This document shows positions 1-6,055 of a DNA stretch of 6,748 nt, one piece after another. Source of the DNA: an archaeon (GTDB lineage: Archaea > Iainarchaeota > Iainarchaeia > Iainarchaeales > GCA-2688035); contig JAUWWX010000047.1 of assembly GCA_030616665.1 (NCBI GenBank), positions 1 through 6,748 on the forward strand, written 5' to 3'. Numbering within the stretch: position 1 is the first letter of the stretch; the number at the start of each line of letters is the position of its first letter. A model generated the notes under the pieces. It was not told the origin of the DNA, ran no database searches, and was given only the letters and a program-made list of their open reading frames with translations. Position numbers and translations under genes: made by a program.

Positions 1-681
1 ATTTGTGTAAGAGCCATTGGAAGGGCTTTGGTTGCCGATTGTCGGCGCTGACGCAGCGGTTACGGTAATTGTGTCGGTGTCTACTGCATTAATGTCTTGG
101 TCGTCATTTGCCATAAGCTTTGGATAGTAGGTTCCTTCAGCGCTGTACTCGTGCGGCTTTGTAAAATAATAAGGTGGTCCTGATACGCTCTCCCCCTCAC
201 CGTCGCCGTAATCCAAAAAACAGGTGTTAATTGTTCCATTTCCATCCAAGTCTGAACAAAAACCGGTAAAAGTAACTGTGAGCGGAGAGGTTCCGGTGGT
301 AACATCTTCCAACAAATCAGCTTCCGGTTGCTGATTTGAAATTGTGAGTGTAACGTTCCCTTTTGTTTGCTCTGAGTTGTTATTGTCGGCTACCAAGTTA
401 AGGTCCTTGGCGCCTATAGTAGTGCAGCTAATCACTGCGTCATTTGTGGCACTGTGCGGGTCGCTTATGTCCTTAAATTCAACAATCGTACATTCGGTTG
501 GGTATTCCCAGTAAATGTCGGTGATGCCGTCACCCACATTTGTTGCGCTTCCGTTCAAATCGATGTCTGTGTTCCTATAACCGCTATAAGGTCCTCCGGG
601 AGTTACTGTTGGCGGTGTTGCAAAAATAGCTGGGCTTACCAGAACAAGTAAAACTAACAGGAAGGCAATTTTGTTTATCAC
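1..681 (-). CDS. Secreted PKD-domain surface protein, N-terminal part (runs off left edge)
   Basis: The minus-strand frame is open from a GTG at 681 to the window edge, 227 codons with no stop. An in-frame TAA at 721-723 leaves 681 as the only sensible start. Residues 1-21 form a signal peptide (MINK, then a Leu/Val core, then SPAIFA), with likely cleavage after Ala21. Residues ~25-117 form a PKD-like beta-sandwich opening with PGGPYSG (28-34). Residues ~118-209 form a clearer PKD domain with DYGDGE (157-162) and HEYSAEGTY (177-185). A third module begins near Pro213. Each domain has one Cys pair (C64/C86 and C142/C154), possibly disulfides. Six NxS/T sequons (N43, N101, N109, N148, N217, N222) suggest N-glycosylation. 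PKD modules are usual in archaeal extracellular adhesins, S-layer-associated proteins and secreted hydrolases. The C-terminus that would tell these apart is missing. The secreted PKD assignment is solid; the function is unknown. Confidence 0.85.
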   Translation of the reverse strand, partial: MINKIAFLLVLLVLVSPAIFATPPTVTPGGPYSGYRNTDIDLNGSATNVGDGITDIYWEYPTECTIVEFKDISDPHSATNDAVISCTTIGAKDLNLVADNNNSEQTKGNVTLTISNQQPEADLLEDVTTGTSPLTVTFTGFCSDLDGNGTINTCFLDYGDGEGESVSGPPYYFTKPHEYSAEGTYYPKLMANDDQDINAVDTDTITVTAASAPTIGNQSPSNGSYTN

Positions 682-850
682 TCCCGAACCCCCACGGCTC
701 CTTTGCCAAACGATTTTCTGTTATGTATATGTCATTTCCCCTTATTTTAATAATGGCATGTGAGCTATTTGCTCTTATTATTCTTGGGGTGGTTCTGTTT
801 AAAAGCTTTTTTCTGTTTTGACAGTTTATCAAGCAATTTTCTGTGGTTTT
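682..850. promoter_or_regulatory. Divergent intergenic region with dyad and two TATA-like elements
   Basis: This spacer separates the leftward PKD gene from the rightward membrane-protein gene. For the minus strand, a TATACATA-like element at 722-729 would place a transcript start near 700, and an AAGGAG lies at 698-703, 16 nt from the GTG. For the plus strand, TTTAAAAG at 798-805 would place a start near 825-830, giving about a 20-nt leader before the ATG at 851. Between them is a dyad: AATAAT (749-754) and GAGC (762-765) are mirrored by GCTC (771-774) and ATTATT (777-782). It could be an operator, but the arms are short and AT-rich. The calls rest on pattern only. Confidence 0.35.
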
Positions 851-1321
851 ATGAATCTACATAATCTTTTTTACTTTGTTCTGCTCACTTTCTTTCCTGG
901 CTTGGAGTTGAGGGCAAGCATTCCCTACGCAATTCTCTTCCTTGAAATGAATTGGGTGCAGGCCCTGCTTCTTGCCGTGCTTTTGAACTTCGTTTTTGGG
1001 CTTGTGCTGTTTGCCCTGCTTGGTCACTTAGTCAAATTCTTCACCAGGGTGCAATTTATTAAAGAAATATATAATAGGATTGTTGCCAGAACCCAGAGAA
1101 AAGTTCAGCCCTATGTTGAAAAGTATGGCACAATTGGAATTGGCTTGTTCATTGCAATCCCGCTGCCTGGCAGTGGCGTGTGGACAGGCGCTTTGGCGGC
1201 TTACCTGCTTGGAATGAGGTTTAAGAAATTCGCCCTAGCAGATGCGATTGGAGTAATAATTGCAGGCGTTGCGGTGACAGCATTCTCTTTGGGCGTGCTG
1301 AATGGATTCTCTTTGGACTAG
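851..1321 (+). CDS. Small integral membrane protein, COG2426 / Sm_multidrug_ex family
   Basis: A 156-residue hydrophobic protein with about four membrane segments. The family signature is present twice: TFFPGLELRASIPYAI (13-28), then IPLPGSGVWTGALAA (103-117). Both are Pro/Gly-rich turns next to hydrophobic helices. The length is typical for the family. A basic stretch (about 62-92, with RTQRK) separates the halves and is probably cytosolic. The family is named 'putative small multidrug export protein', but transport has not been firmly shown to my knowledge, so the substrate is unknown. The ATG at 851 is preferred because the family signature begins about 12 residues later. A TTG at 818 would add 11 residues, but the TATA-like element at 798-805 puts the predicted transcript start after it. 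The gene is convergent with mtnP and their stops overlap. Confidence 0.85.
   Translation: MNLHNLFYFVLLTFFPGLELRASIPYAILFLEMNWVQALLLAVLLNFVFGLVLFALLGHLVKFFTRVQFIKEIYNRIVARTQRKVQPYVEKYGTIGIGLFIAIPLPGSGVWTGALAAYLLGMRFKKFALADAIGVIIAGVAVTAFSLGVLNGFSLD
1318..1321. other. Palindromic CTAG supplying both stop codons of convergent genes
   Basis: On the plus strand TAG (1319-1321) ends the membrane-protein gene. On the minus strand the complement of 1318-1320 also reads TAG and ends mtnP. The two genes thus overlap by four bases within one self-complementary tetranucleotide, and there is no intergenic terminator between them. Any 3' untranslated regions must run antisense into the facing gene. Confidence 0.9.
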
Positions 1322-2109
1322 TCCTCTTCAACTCTTATTATTGCGTTGTCAATGTGGCGTTGGCACCCGCATTCCTTGAAATCAATCTTTGGAATTGTTT
1401 CAAGCAAAAGCCTTTTCACGTTCTCAACGTTTTGCCTGAACACTTTCAAGACAGTTCCAATGTCAACGCTCTCTTGCTCGCGCCAGCAATCAAAATCGGT
1501 TGGCATTGCAATTACCTGGTAGCACATTCCGGCTTCCCTTGCCAGGACAACCTCTGGAACTGTTGACATGTTGATTACGTCTCCGCCAATCTTCCTGAAC
1601 ATTTGTGATTCGGCCCTGGTTGAAAAGCGCGGGCCCTCAATGGTTACAACAGTGCCCTTTTCGTGGCAGGCAATCTTCATTGCTTTGGCTGTCCCAGCCA
1701 ACAACTGCCTCAGCTTTGGGCAGAAGGGGTCAGCCATCGGAATGTGGCACACTTCTTCCTTGTCAAAGAATGTTGAGCTTCTCTTGCTTGTCCAGTCAAT
1801 GAACTGATTAGGGAAAACAATCTGCCCTGGCTTTATCTCTTCTTTGAGGGAACCGCAGGCGGTTGTTGCAAGCAAATGTTTCACGCCTTGCTCCTTTAAC
1901 GCCCACACGTTTGCCCTAAAGTTCACGTTGCTTGGCATTATCTTGTGGCCCTTGCCGTGCCTTGAGAGGATTGCAACCTTCTTGCCGGCAATTTTGCCCA
2001 ACAGAAGAGGCGAAGAGGGCTTCCCGTAAGGCGTTTCCACTTGCTTTTCCTCTGCTCCCTTCAAAATCTTTGAATCTTCCAGCCCAGAGCCGCCGATTAT
2101 TCCAATCAT
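1318..2109 (-). CDS. mtnP: S-methyl-5'-thioadenosine phosphorylase
   Basis: Cleaves methylthioadenosine, the by-product of polyamine and other SAM-dependent pathways, with phosphate to give adenine and methylthioribose-1-phosphate. The 263-residue protein aligns along its length with the PNP/MTAP family (human MTAP is 283). Visible features are the phosphate loop GGSGLED (6-12), Arg50-His51 in SRHGKGH, TTACGS (82-87), HIPMADPFCP (122-131), TIEGPRFSTRAES (156-168) and NMSTVPEVVLA (180-190). Asp205 and Asp207 in PTDFDCW mark preference for 6-aminopurines, where guanine/hypoxanthine-specific PNPs carry Asn, so MTAP is favoured over PNP. The C-terminus holds Cys247-Gly-Cys249, recalling the CXC motifs of hyperthermophilic archaeal MTAP and PNP enzymes. 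The ATG at 2109 has AAGGA (2112-2116) three bases upstream. It follows apt after 9 bp, so the two are almost certainly co-transcribed. Confidence 0.95.
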   Translation of the reverse strand: MIGIIGGSGLEDSKILKGAEEKQVETPYGKPSSPLLLGKIAGKKVAILSRHGKGHKIMPSNVNFRANVWALKEQGVKHLLATTACGSLKEEIKPGQIVFPNQFIDWTSKRSSTFFDKEEVCHIPMADPFCPKLRQLLAGTAKAMKIACHEKGTVVTIEGPRFSTRAESQMFRKIGGDVINMSTVPEVVLAREAGMCYQVIAMPTDFDCWREQESVDIGTVLKVFRQNVENVKRLLLETIPKIDFKECGCQRHIDNAIIRVEED

Positions 2110-2118
2110 TTTCCTTAC

Positions 2119-2649
2119 CTACTCTTCTTTGTCATACTTTATTAGCGAGCAAATGTCGTATCCTTTTAGCTTTTCTCTCCCTTTCAGGAAAGTCAGTTCT
2201 ACAAGAAAAGCGATTCCGTTAACCTTTCCACAAAGCTGTTCAACTAGGTCAACGGCCGCCCTTGCAGTCCCCGAAGTTGCAAGCAGGTCGTCTACAACCA
2301 ATACGCTTTCGCCCTTTTCAATTGCATCTCTGTGTATTTCAAACGCATCCGTGCTGTACTCGGTCGTGTATTCCTGCTTTATCGTTTCAGCCGGCAGCTT
2401 TCCAGGCTTTCTCAGGGGCACGAAGCCTGCGTGGAACTCATAGGCAAGCACTGAGCCAAGAATAAAGCCCCTTGATTCTGTGCTAACAACCTTGTCAAAG
2501 TGCAAATCCTTTTTCATGAAGTATTCAACTAAATCATCAATGGCTTGCCTGAAGGCAGCCGCGTCCTGCAACAGCGTTGTAATGTCCTTGAACATTACGC
2601 CCTGCTTTGGAAAATGCGGAACTGTCCTGATTTTCTTGCTTAGGTCCAT
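2119..2649 (-). CDS. apt: Adenine phosphoribosyltransferase
   Basis: Converts adenine plus PRPP to AMP and pyrophosphate in the cytosol. The 176-residue length is normal for bacterial-type APRT. Motifs in order are IPHFPKQG-type TVPHFPKQGVMFKDIT (9-24), STESRGFILG (56-65), the very conserved RKPGKLPAETI (80-90), EIHRDAI (104-110), and the PRPP-binding loop VLVVDDLLATSGTA (116-129). The frame stays open upstream into the preceding gene, but the ATG at 2649 starts exactly where APRT homologues do; the upstream extension has no APRT character. It sits immediately before mtnP, so the adenine released by MtnP would be recaptured by Apt. A TATA-like element at 2681-2690 suggests its own promoter inside the end of the upstream gene. 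Confidence 0.95.
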   Translation of the reverse strand: MDLSKKIRTVPHFPKQGVMFKDITTLLQDAAAFRQAIDDLVEYFMKKDLHFDKVVSTESRGFILGSVLAYEFHAGFVPLRKPGKLPAETIKQEYTTEYSTDAFEIHRDAIEKGESVLVVDDLLATSGTARAAVDLVEQLCGKVNGIAFLVELTFLKGREKLKGYDICSLIKYDKEE

Positions 2650-2680
2650 CGTTAACCAAACAAATTTTACCAGAAAAAGG

Positions 2681-2690
2681 AATTTAAAGG
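2681..2690 (-). promoter_or_regulatory. TATA-like element for the apt-mtnP pair
   Basis: On the minus strand this reads CCTTTAAATT, about 36 bases before the apt ATG at 2649. At the usual archaeal spacing of ~26 bases this gives a transcript start near 2659 and a ~10-nt leader. It overlaps the last codons of the upstream nucleotidyltransferase gene, so apt-mtnP could be expressed independently of the glycan block. Pattern evidence only. Confidence 0.4.
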
Positions 2691-3421
2691 CTTGCCTCAG
2701 TAAACCCCTTCCATTCTTTGATGGCTTTTTCGTACCTTTCAAAGGTGTCTGTTTGCAGGAACTGCCTTTCACCCATGTCAACTCCGCAGAGGCTGCCTTC
2801 TTCTGCAAGCTTTGGGAACACTTCCTTCTCAATGCTGACCTTTTTGCCGCTTGGGATATACCCAAAGATTTTTGGCGAGAGAATGTATGCGCCTGCGTGA
2901 ATTAGCTTTTTGCCGTCTTCCTCTTCTGCAGGCTTTTCGCTGAATTCCGTTACGTGTTCGCCATCAAATTTTACTAGGCCCCCTCCTTTCTTGTACTCGA
3001 CTGTTGCAAGGGCAATGGTTGCAACAGCCTTGTTTTTCTCATGCACTCTGTCCATTGCGGAAAAATCAAGGTCTTTTATCTCGTCGCCGTTCATTCCAAT
3101 GAATTTTCTCTCATTCTTAAAGTGTTCTTCGGCAATCTTGAGTGCGCCGGCAGTTCCCATGTACTCTTTTTCGACGTTGTAGTGCAGCGCAATGCCAAGC
3201 TTTTCCCCCCTGCCGAATTTTTCCTGAATCTGCTCGTGTTTGAAGCCAACTGCCAGGGTAATGTCTCGAACTCCAAACCTTTTCATCAGTTCAAGGTTCC
3301 ACTGCAGGCATGGCTTGCCCTGCACTGGAAGGATGAGCTTGCTCAGCTCTAATGTTATTGGCCTAAGCCTTGTTCCAAGGCCGCCTGCAAGGATGAACGC
3401 CTTTTTTATTTCCAAATCCAT
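2684..3421 (-). CDS. Sugar-1-phosphate nucleotidyltransferase (COG1208-type), intact copy
   Basis: A 245-residue NTP:sugar-1-phosphate nucleotidyltransferase, which activates a sugar phosphate to an NDP-sugar and pyrophosphate. It has the glycine-rich nucleotide loop AGGLGTRLRPIT (12-23) with Lys28 in LSKLILP, MGTAGAL (88-94), the metal/sugar site NGDEI (111-115), FSEKP (160-164), IHAGAYILSP (174-183), IEKEVFPKLAEEG (197-209) and QTDTFERY (223-230), whose Asp225 matches the second metal ligand. The usual PKPLLPV is SKLILPV, and the usual Asn before AGxY is His175, so base and sugar specificity cannot be assigned (glucose-, mannose- or amino-sugar-1-phosphate are possible). There is no C-terminal hexapeptide domain, so it is the short form. 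The ATG at 3421 is chosen over a TTG at 3433. Its first 70 codons are duplicated at 5845-6055. Confidence 0.9.
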   Translation of the reverse strand: MDLEIKKAFILAGGLGTRLRPITLELSKLILPVQGKPCLQWNLELMKRFGVRDITLAVGFKHEQIQEKFGRGEKLGIALHYNVEKEYMGTAGALKIAEEHFKNERKFIGMNGDEIKDLDFSAMDRVHEKNKAVATIALATVEYKKGGGLVKFDGEHVTEFSEKPAEEEDGKKLIHAGAYILSPKIFGYIPSGKKVSIEKEVFPKLAEEGSLCGVDMGERQFLQTDTFERYEKAIKEWKGFTEASL

Positions 3422-3433
3422 AAGAGAAGCCAA
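3211..3433. repeat. Direct repeat copy A (5' end of intact nucleotidyltransferase)
   Basis: Aligns without gaps to 5845-6067 at a constant offset of 2634 bases. Over 3211-3420 I count about 20 mismatches in 210 bases (~90% identity). The core 3240-3364 differs at only two positions (3286 and 3344), with uninterrupted matches of 46 and 57 bases. Identity falls off at both ends and extends only weakly upstream of the start codon. Confidence 0.95.
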
Positions 3434-3656
3434 TTAATTTTTTTATTTTTTTTTGTTGTGTTAATTAATTTTTTTGTTGTCAAGCTAATTTAAACTTAAT
3501 TAATTCTGTTTTTGTAACAGTTTTCTTCTTTGATTTTTTGGAATAGTTATCAAGTTTTTTTTTGTAATTAACTTGCTGGGTTGAATGAGCGCATTTGAAC
3601 CCGGTTGCAGGCAAAAAAGCGGGTTTGGAGCTCTTGCAGAAGAGGCCAAGCAAGGC
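3422..3656. other. AT-rich intergenic spacer with repeated AATTAATT and homopolymer tracts
   Basis: No convincing gene here. A 61-codon minus-strand frame (3500-3685) runs into the glycosyltransferase and has no protein character. AATTAATT occurs three times (3432-3439, 3463-3470, 3498-3505), spaced 31 and 35 bases, and the first two sit in an imperfect tandem repeat ending TTTTTTTGTTGT. Long T runs on the plus strand are A runs for the leftward genes. The middle copy would give a transcript start ~18 nt before the nucleotidyltransferase ATG at 3421, so this probably includes its promoter. A short inverted repeat CAAGTT/AACTTG spans 3551-3573. A T6 tract on the minus strand (complement of 3612-3617) could end the glycosyltransferase transcript. 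Confidence 0.5.
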
Positions 3657-4415
3657 CTAGGGTTTTCTCCAATCGACCTTTCCAAGCAGCATCTTTAACC
3701 TGAATTCAATCATTGTCTTAAGAATTGTGAGCCCAATCAAAAAATGAAGCTTTGATTTGCCTGCTGGCCTCTCCCTGAAATGCAAGTCTACTCTGCCAAT
3801 CCGCATCTTGGCGTGGATTGCCCTCATAAGCAATTCGCCGTCAAAAAACTCGTCTTCGTCGTTTGGATTTACTATGTTATAGCAGCGCCTGGTCATGATT
3901 TTGGGATAGCCGTTAATGTCCCCAAGACTGTAGCCCAGAATAATGTAAGCCAAGATGTTATAGACCTTGCTTTCAAACCGCCTGTAAAGGTTGTAGCCCC
4001 TGTTTTTCCTATAGCCCTTGCACAAGTCAAGGTCCTCGTCAACAAGCTTTTTGAAAATCCTTGCCAGGGAAGCGGCATCTGTCTGCCTGTCACCCCCATC
4101 ATAGCCAATATAGTTGCCTTTGGCAACAAGCCAGCCCTGCTTTATTCCATAGCCAAAGCCCCTGTTTTTCTTAACATGCACAACCTTTACATTAGGGCCT
4201 TTAAGCCGCTCCAAGATTTCGCTGGTCTTATCCCAGCTGCCATTGTCAACGCCGATTATTTCAAAATCAATTCCGGCCTTTTTGAAGGCCTGAACTCTCT
4301 CCCTAATGCAAGGCTCGACGTTTTCCTCCTCGTTGTAGAAGGGAATCGCCAAAGACAGTAAACAGTATTTGTTAGGCAAAAGAACCACCTGTGACATAAA
4401 ACAAACTAATAACAT
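3657..4415 (-). CDS. Family 2 glycosyltransferase, dolichyl/polyprenyl-phosphate sugar synthase type
   Basis: Predicted to transfer a sugar from an NDP-sugar, most likely to a polyprenyl or dolichyl phosphate carrier at the inner membrane face. The GT-A fold begins LSLAIPFYNEEENV (20-33), then EIIGVDNGSWDKTSEIL (52-68), where the usual VDDGS is VDNGS. KKNRGFGYGIKQG (82-94) follows, and YDGGDRQTD (105-113) takes the place of the metal-binding DxD region. DINGYPKIMTR (166-176), FFDGELLMRA (190-199) and RERPAGKSKLHF (214-225) are typical of DPM1/GtrB relatives. The R..GKSK box and an amphipathic C-terminal helix suggest membrane association without a full transmembrane tail. ATG 4415 gives 252 residues and has GGAGG (4431-4435) 15 nt upstream. 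ATG 4397 is equally compatible with the fold. It lies 61 bases after the aminotransferase, likely in the same transcript. Confidence 0.85.
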   Translation of the reverse strand: MLLVCFMSQVVLLPNKYCLLSLAIPFYNEEENVEPCIRERVQAFKKAGIDFEIIGVDNGSWDKTSEILERLKGPNVKVVHVKKNRGFGYGIKQGWLVAKGNYIGYDGGDRQTDAASLARIFKKLVDEDLDLCKGYRKNRGYNLYRRFESKVYNILAYIILGYSLGDINGYPKIMTRRCYNIVNPNDEDEFFDGELLMRAIHAKMRIGRVDLHFRERPAGKSKLHFLIGLTILKTMIEFRLKMLLGKVDWRKP

Positions 4416-4476
4416 TTTTAAGGCAGTTAGCCTCCAACAAAGCAATGGCTTTCCTCGCCAATCGCCTTGTTGCGTA

Positions 4477-5640
4477 TTACCCTTTCCTTCGCGTAAGCGC
4501 CTTCAAGCCCTCTTTGACTTTTGCAATAACATATTCTGTGTCTTGGTTGGACATCTTTGGGAAAAGGGGCAAGGCCATTATTCTCTTAAATACGTATTCA
4601 GTGTTTGGGAAATCCCTTGGGAAATCACTTGGATTGAGGCCAAACATCTTTGTGTAAAGGCTGTGCCTGTAAATTGGAGTGTAGTGCACGTTAACGCCAA
4701 TGTTCTGTTCCCTCAAAAACTTGAAAAGCCTGTCCCTTTGCTCTGCCAAAACGCAGTAAATATGCCAGGCGTGCTTTCGCCCTGGCTTGGTTATAGGCAT
4801 TGTTATGCCTTCAAGCCCTTCAAACGCCTCGTTATAGCGCTTTGCAATTTCTTCCCTCTTCTGCAAAAACTCTTCGAGTCTTTCAAATTGACTTAGGCCG
4901 AGAGCGCAAGCGATATCGCTTACCCTGTGGTTTCTGCTAAGTTCCTTTACATCATCAGCAAAGCCAATTCCCCTGCCGCCCTTTGCATCCCTGTCAATGC
5001 CGTGCCATCTCAGTAGCAAAAGCCTTTCAAAAACCTCCTGGCTGTCGGTTGTTATTGCGCCTCCTTCCCCCATGGTAATGTGTTTTACTGGGTGAAAAGA
5101 AAAGCAGCCTGCCTTTCCAAAACTGCCTGCCTTCTTTCCCTCAAACTCTGCTCCCAGGGCATGTGCTGTGTCCTCCACTACAACCAGGTCGTGTTTTTTG
5201 GCTATGCTGCCAATTTGCTGCATCTCACAGGTTTGGCCCGCAAAATGTACTGGCAGAATTGCCTTTGTTTGCTCTGAAACCGCTTCCTCTATCAAACCAG
5301 AATCCAGATTAAAAGTGTCCTTTTCTATGTCTACAAATTCAACGCTTGCCCCATTAAACAGCACTGCATTTGATGAGGCGACAAAGCTAAAAGGCGTTGT
5401 AATCACCTTGTCTCCAGGCTTAACACCACAAGCCCTTAGAGCCAACTCGAGCGCAGCTGTGCCGTTGCCCACTACTAGAGCGTGCTTTACCCCAATGTAG
5501 GAGGCCAGCTTTTCCTCGAACTTGGCTGCCCTTGGGCCAAGGGTCAGAAAATCGCTTTCAAGAACCCTTTTCACGGCCTCAAAATCGGCCTCGCTTATCC
5601 AATGACGCCCGTAAGGCAGAGTCTTGTCTCTTTTTTGCAT
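4477..5640 (-). CDS. DegT/DnrJ/EryC1-family sugar aminotransferase, PseC-like
   Basis: A PLP-dependent enzyme, 387 residues, full length for the family. It transfers an amino group to a keto-sugar nucleotide, typically UDP-4-keto-6-deoxy sugars. Key regions are LPYGRHWISEADF (8-20), SDFLTLGP (29-36), VGNGTAALELA (57-67), TPFSFVASSNA (82-92), PVHFAGQTCEM (130-140), VVEDTAHALGAE (154-165) with Asp157 for the pyridine nitrogen, SFHPVKHITMGEGG (181-194) with catalytic Lys186, LRWHGIDRD (210-218) and GVNVHYTPIY (315-324). HFAGQ, HPVKxITxGEGG and GVNVHY are especially close to PseC of pseudaminic-acid synthesis, but no other pse genes are in the window, so the sugar is uncertain. The ATG at 5640 is preferred over GTG 5652 because GAGGG (5646-5650) lies five bases upstream. 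It heads the block leading to the glycosyltransferase. Confidence 0.92.
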   Translation of the reverse strand: MQKRDKTLPYGRHWISEADFEAVKRVLESDFLTLGPRAAKFEEKLASYIGVKHALVVGNGTAALELALRACGVKPGDKVITTPFSFVASSNAVLFNGASVEFVDIEKDTFNLDSGLIEEAVSEQTKAILPVHFAGQTCEMQQIGSIAKKHDLVVVEDTAHALGAEFEGKKAGSFGKAGCFSFHPVKHITMGEGGAITTDSQEVFERLLLLRWHGIDRDAKGGRGIGFADDVKELSRNHRVSDIACALGLSQFERLEEFLQKREEIAKRYNEAFEGLEGITMPITKPGRKHAWHIYCVLAEQRDRLFKFLREQNIGVNVHYTPIYRHSLYTKMFGLNPSDFPRDFPNTEYVFKRIMALPLFPKMSNQDTEYVIAKVKEGLKALTRRKG

Positions 5641-5641
5641 G

Positions 5642-6055
5642 CTATCCCTCACATGAGCTGTAATTAAAACCTATCTTTGACACCTTTTCTTTGAAAAAAT
5701 ATAAGTGTGAATCGCCTTTTATTTGTGGAGAGTGATTCACATGAAATCTATGAACGTTTTTTCTCTTAAATCTTTCGATTCGCCTGTTTTTTTCTGCCCC
5801 TGCAGAAGGACTGGCTTTGCCCAGGCATGCAGGGCCGCCTCCTTTGCCGAATTTTTCTTCTATCTGCTGGTGCTTGAAGCCAACTGCCAGGGTAATGTCT
5901 CGAACTCCAAACCTTTTCACCAGTTCAAGGTTCCACTGCAGGCATGGCTTGCCCTGCACTGGAAGGATGAGCTTGCTTAGCTCTAATGTTATTGGCCTTA
6001 GCCTTGTTCCAAGACCCCCCACCAAAATGAACGCCTTTTTTATTCCAATGTTCAT
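5642..6055 (-). pseudogene. Truncated nucleotidyltransferase duplicate fused to unrelated tail
   Basis: Open frame of 137 codons. Residues 1-70 match the intact nucleotidyltransferase at 63 of 70 positions, including GGLGTRLRPIT, with Ala12 of the nucleotide loop changed to Val. Similarity stops abruptly at Gly70 (position ~5845). The remaining 67 residues are basic, low in hydrophobic residues, and resemble nothing I recognise. All later catalytic elements (NGD, FSEKP, the second Asp) are missing, so it cannot be an active enzyme by itself. A TATA-like element (6089-6095) lies upstream. The stop at 5642-5644 is one base before the aminotransferase ATG, so translational coupling is possible, but the aminotransferase has its own SD and a candidate promoter inside this frame. 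Most likely a relic or partial duplication; expression as a short peptide is not excluded. Confidence 0.75.
5694..5741. promoter_or_regulatory. TATA-like element and perfect 8-bp inverted repeat upstream of aminotransferase
   Basis: On the minus strand TTATATTT (5697-5704) would give a transcript start near 5675 and a ~35-nt leader containing the GAGGG SD at 5646-5650. Immediately upstream lies a perfect inverted repeat, TGTGAATC (5706-5713) and GATTCACA (5734-5741), separated by 20 bases. Two 8-bp arms with centres 28 bases apart next to a TATA element are a reasonable operator arrangement. The same element is AT-symmetric and could also fire on the plus strand. The repeat is seen; its regulatory role is inferred. 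Confidence 0.45.

Noticed and set aside
584..832. Minus-strand 82-codon frame covering the divergent spacer
   Set aside because: It overlaps the signal-peptide frame of the PKD protein in another phase, with no protein-like features.
2650..2865. 72-residue N-terminal extension of apt
   Set aside because: It overlaps the nucleotidyltransferase coding frame, and APRT homology begins precisely at the ATG at 2649.
3570..3625. tRNA-like T-arm, GGGTTCAAAT on the minus strand
   Set aside because: The flanking five-base arms do not pair and no anticodon or acceptor stem can be built around it.
3780..4361. 193-codon plus-strand frame opposite the glycosyltransferase
   Set aside because: It is a shadow of a well-conserved GT2 gene; its translation has no family motifs.
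5741..5980. Plus-strand reading frame starting MKSMNVF with a nearby GGAG
   Set aside because: Most of it is antisense to the repeated nucleotidyltransferase sequence, and the counterpart in the intact copy shows the same shadow frame.
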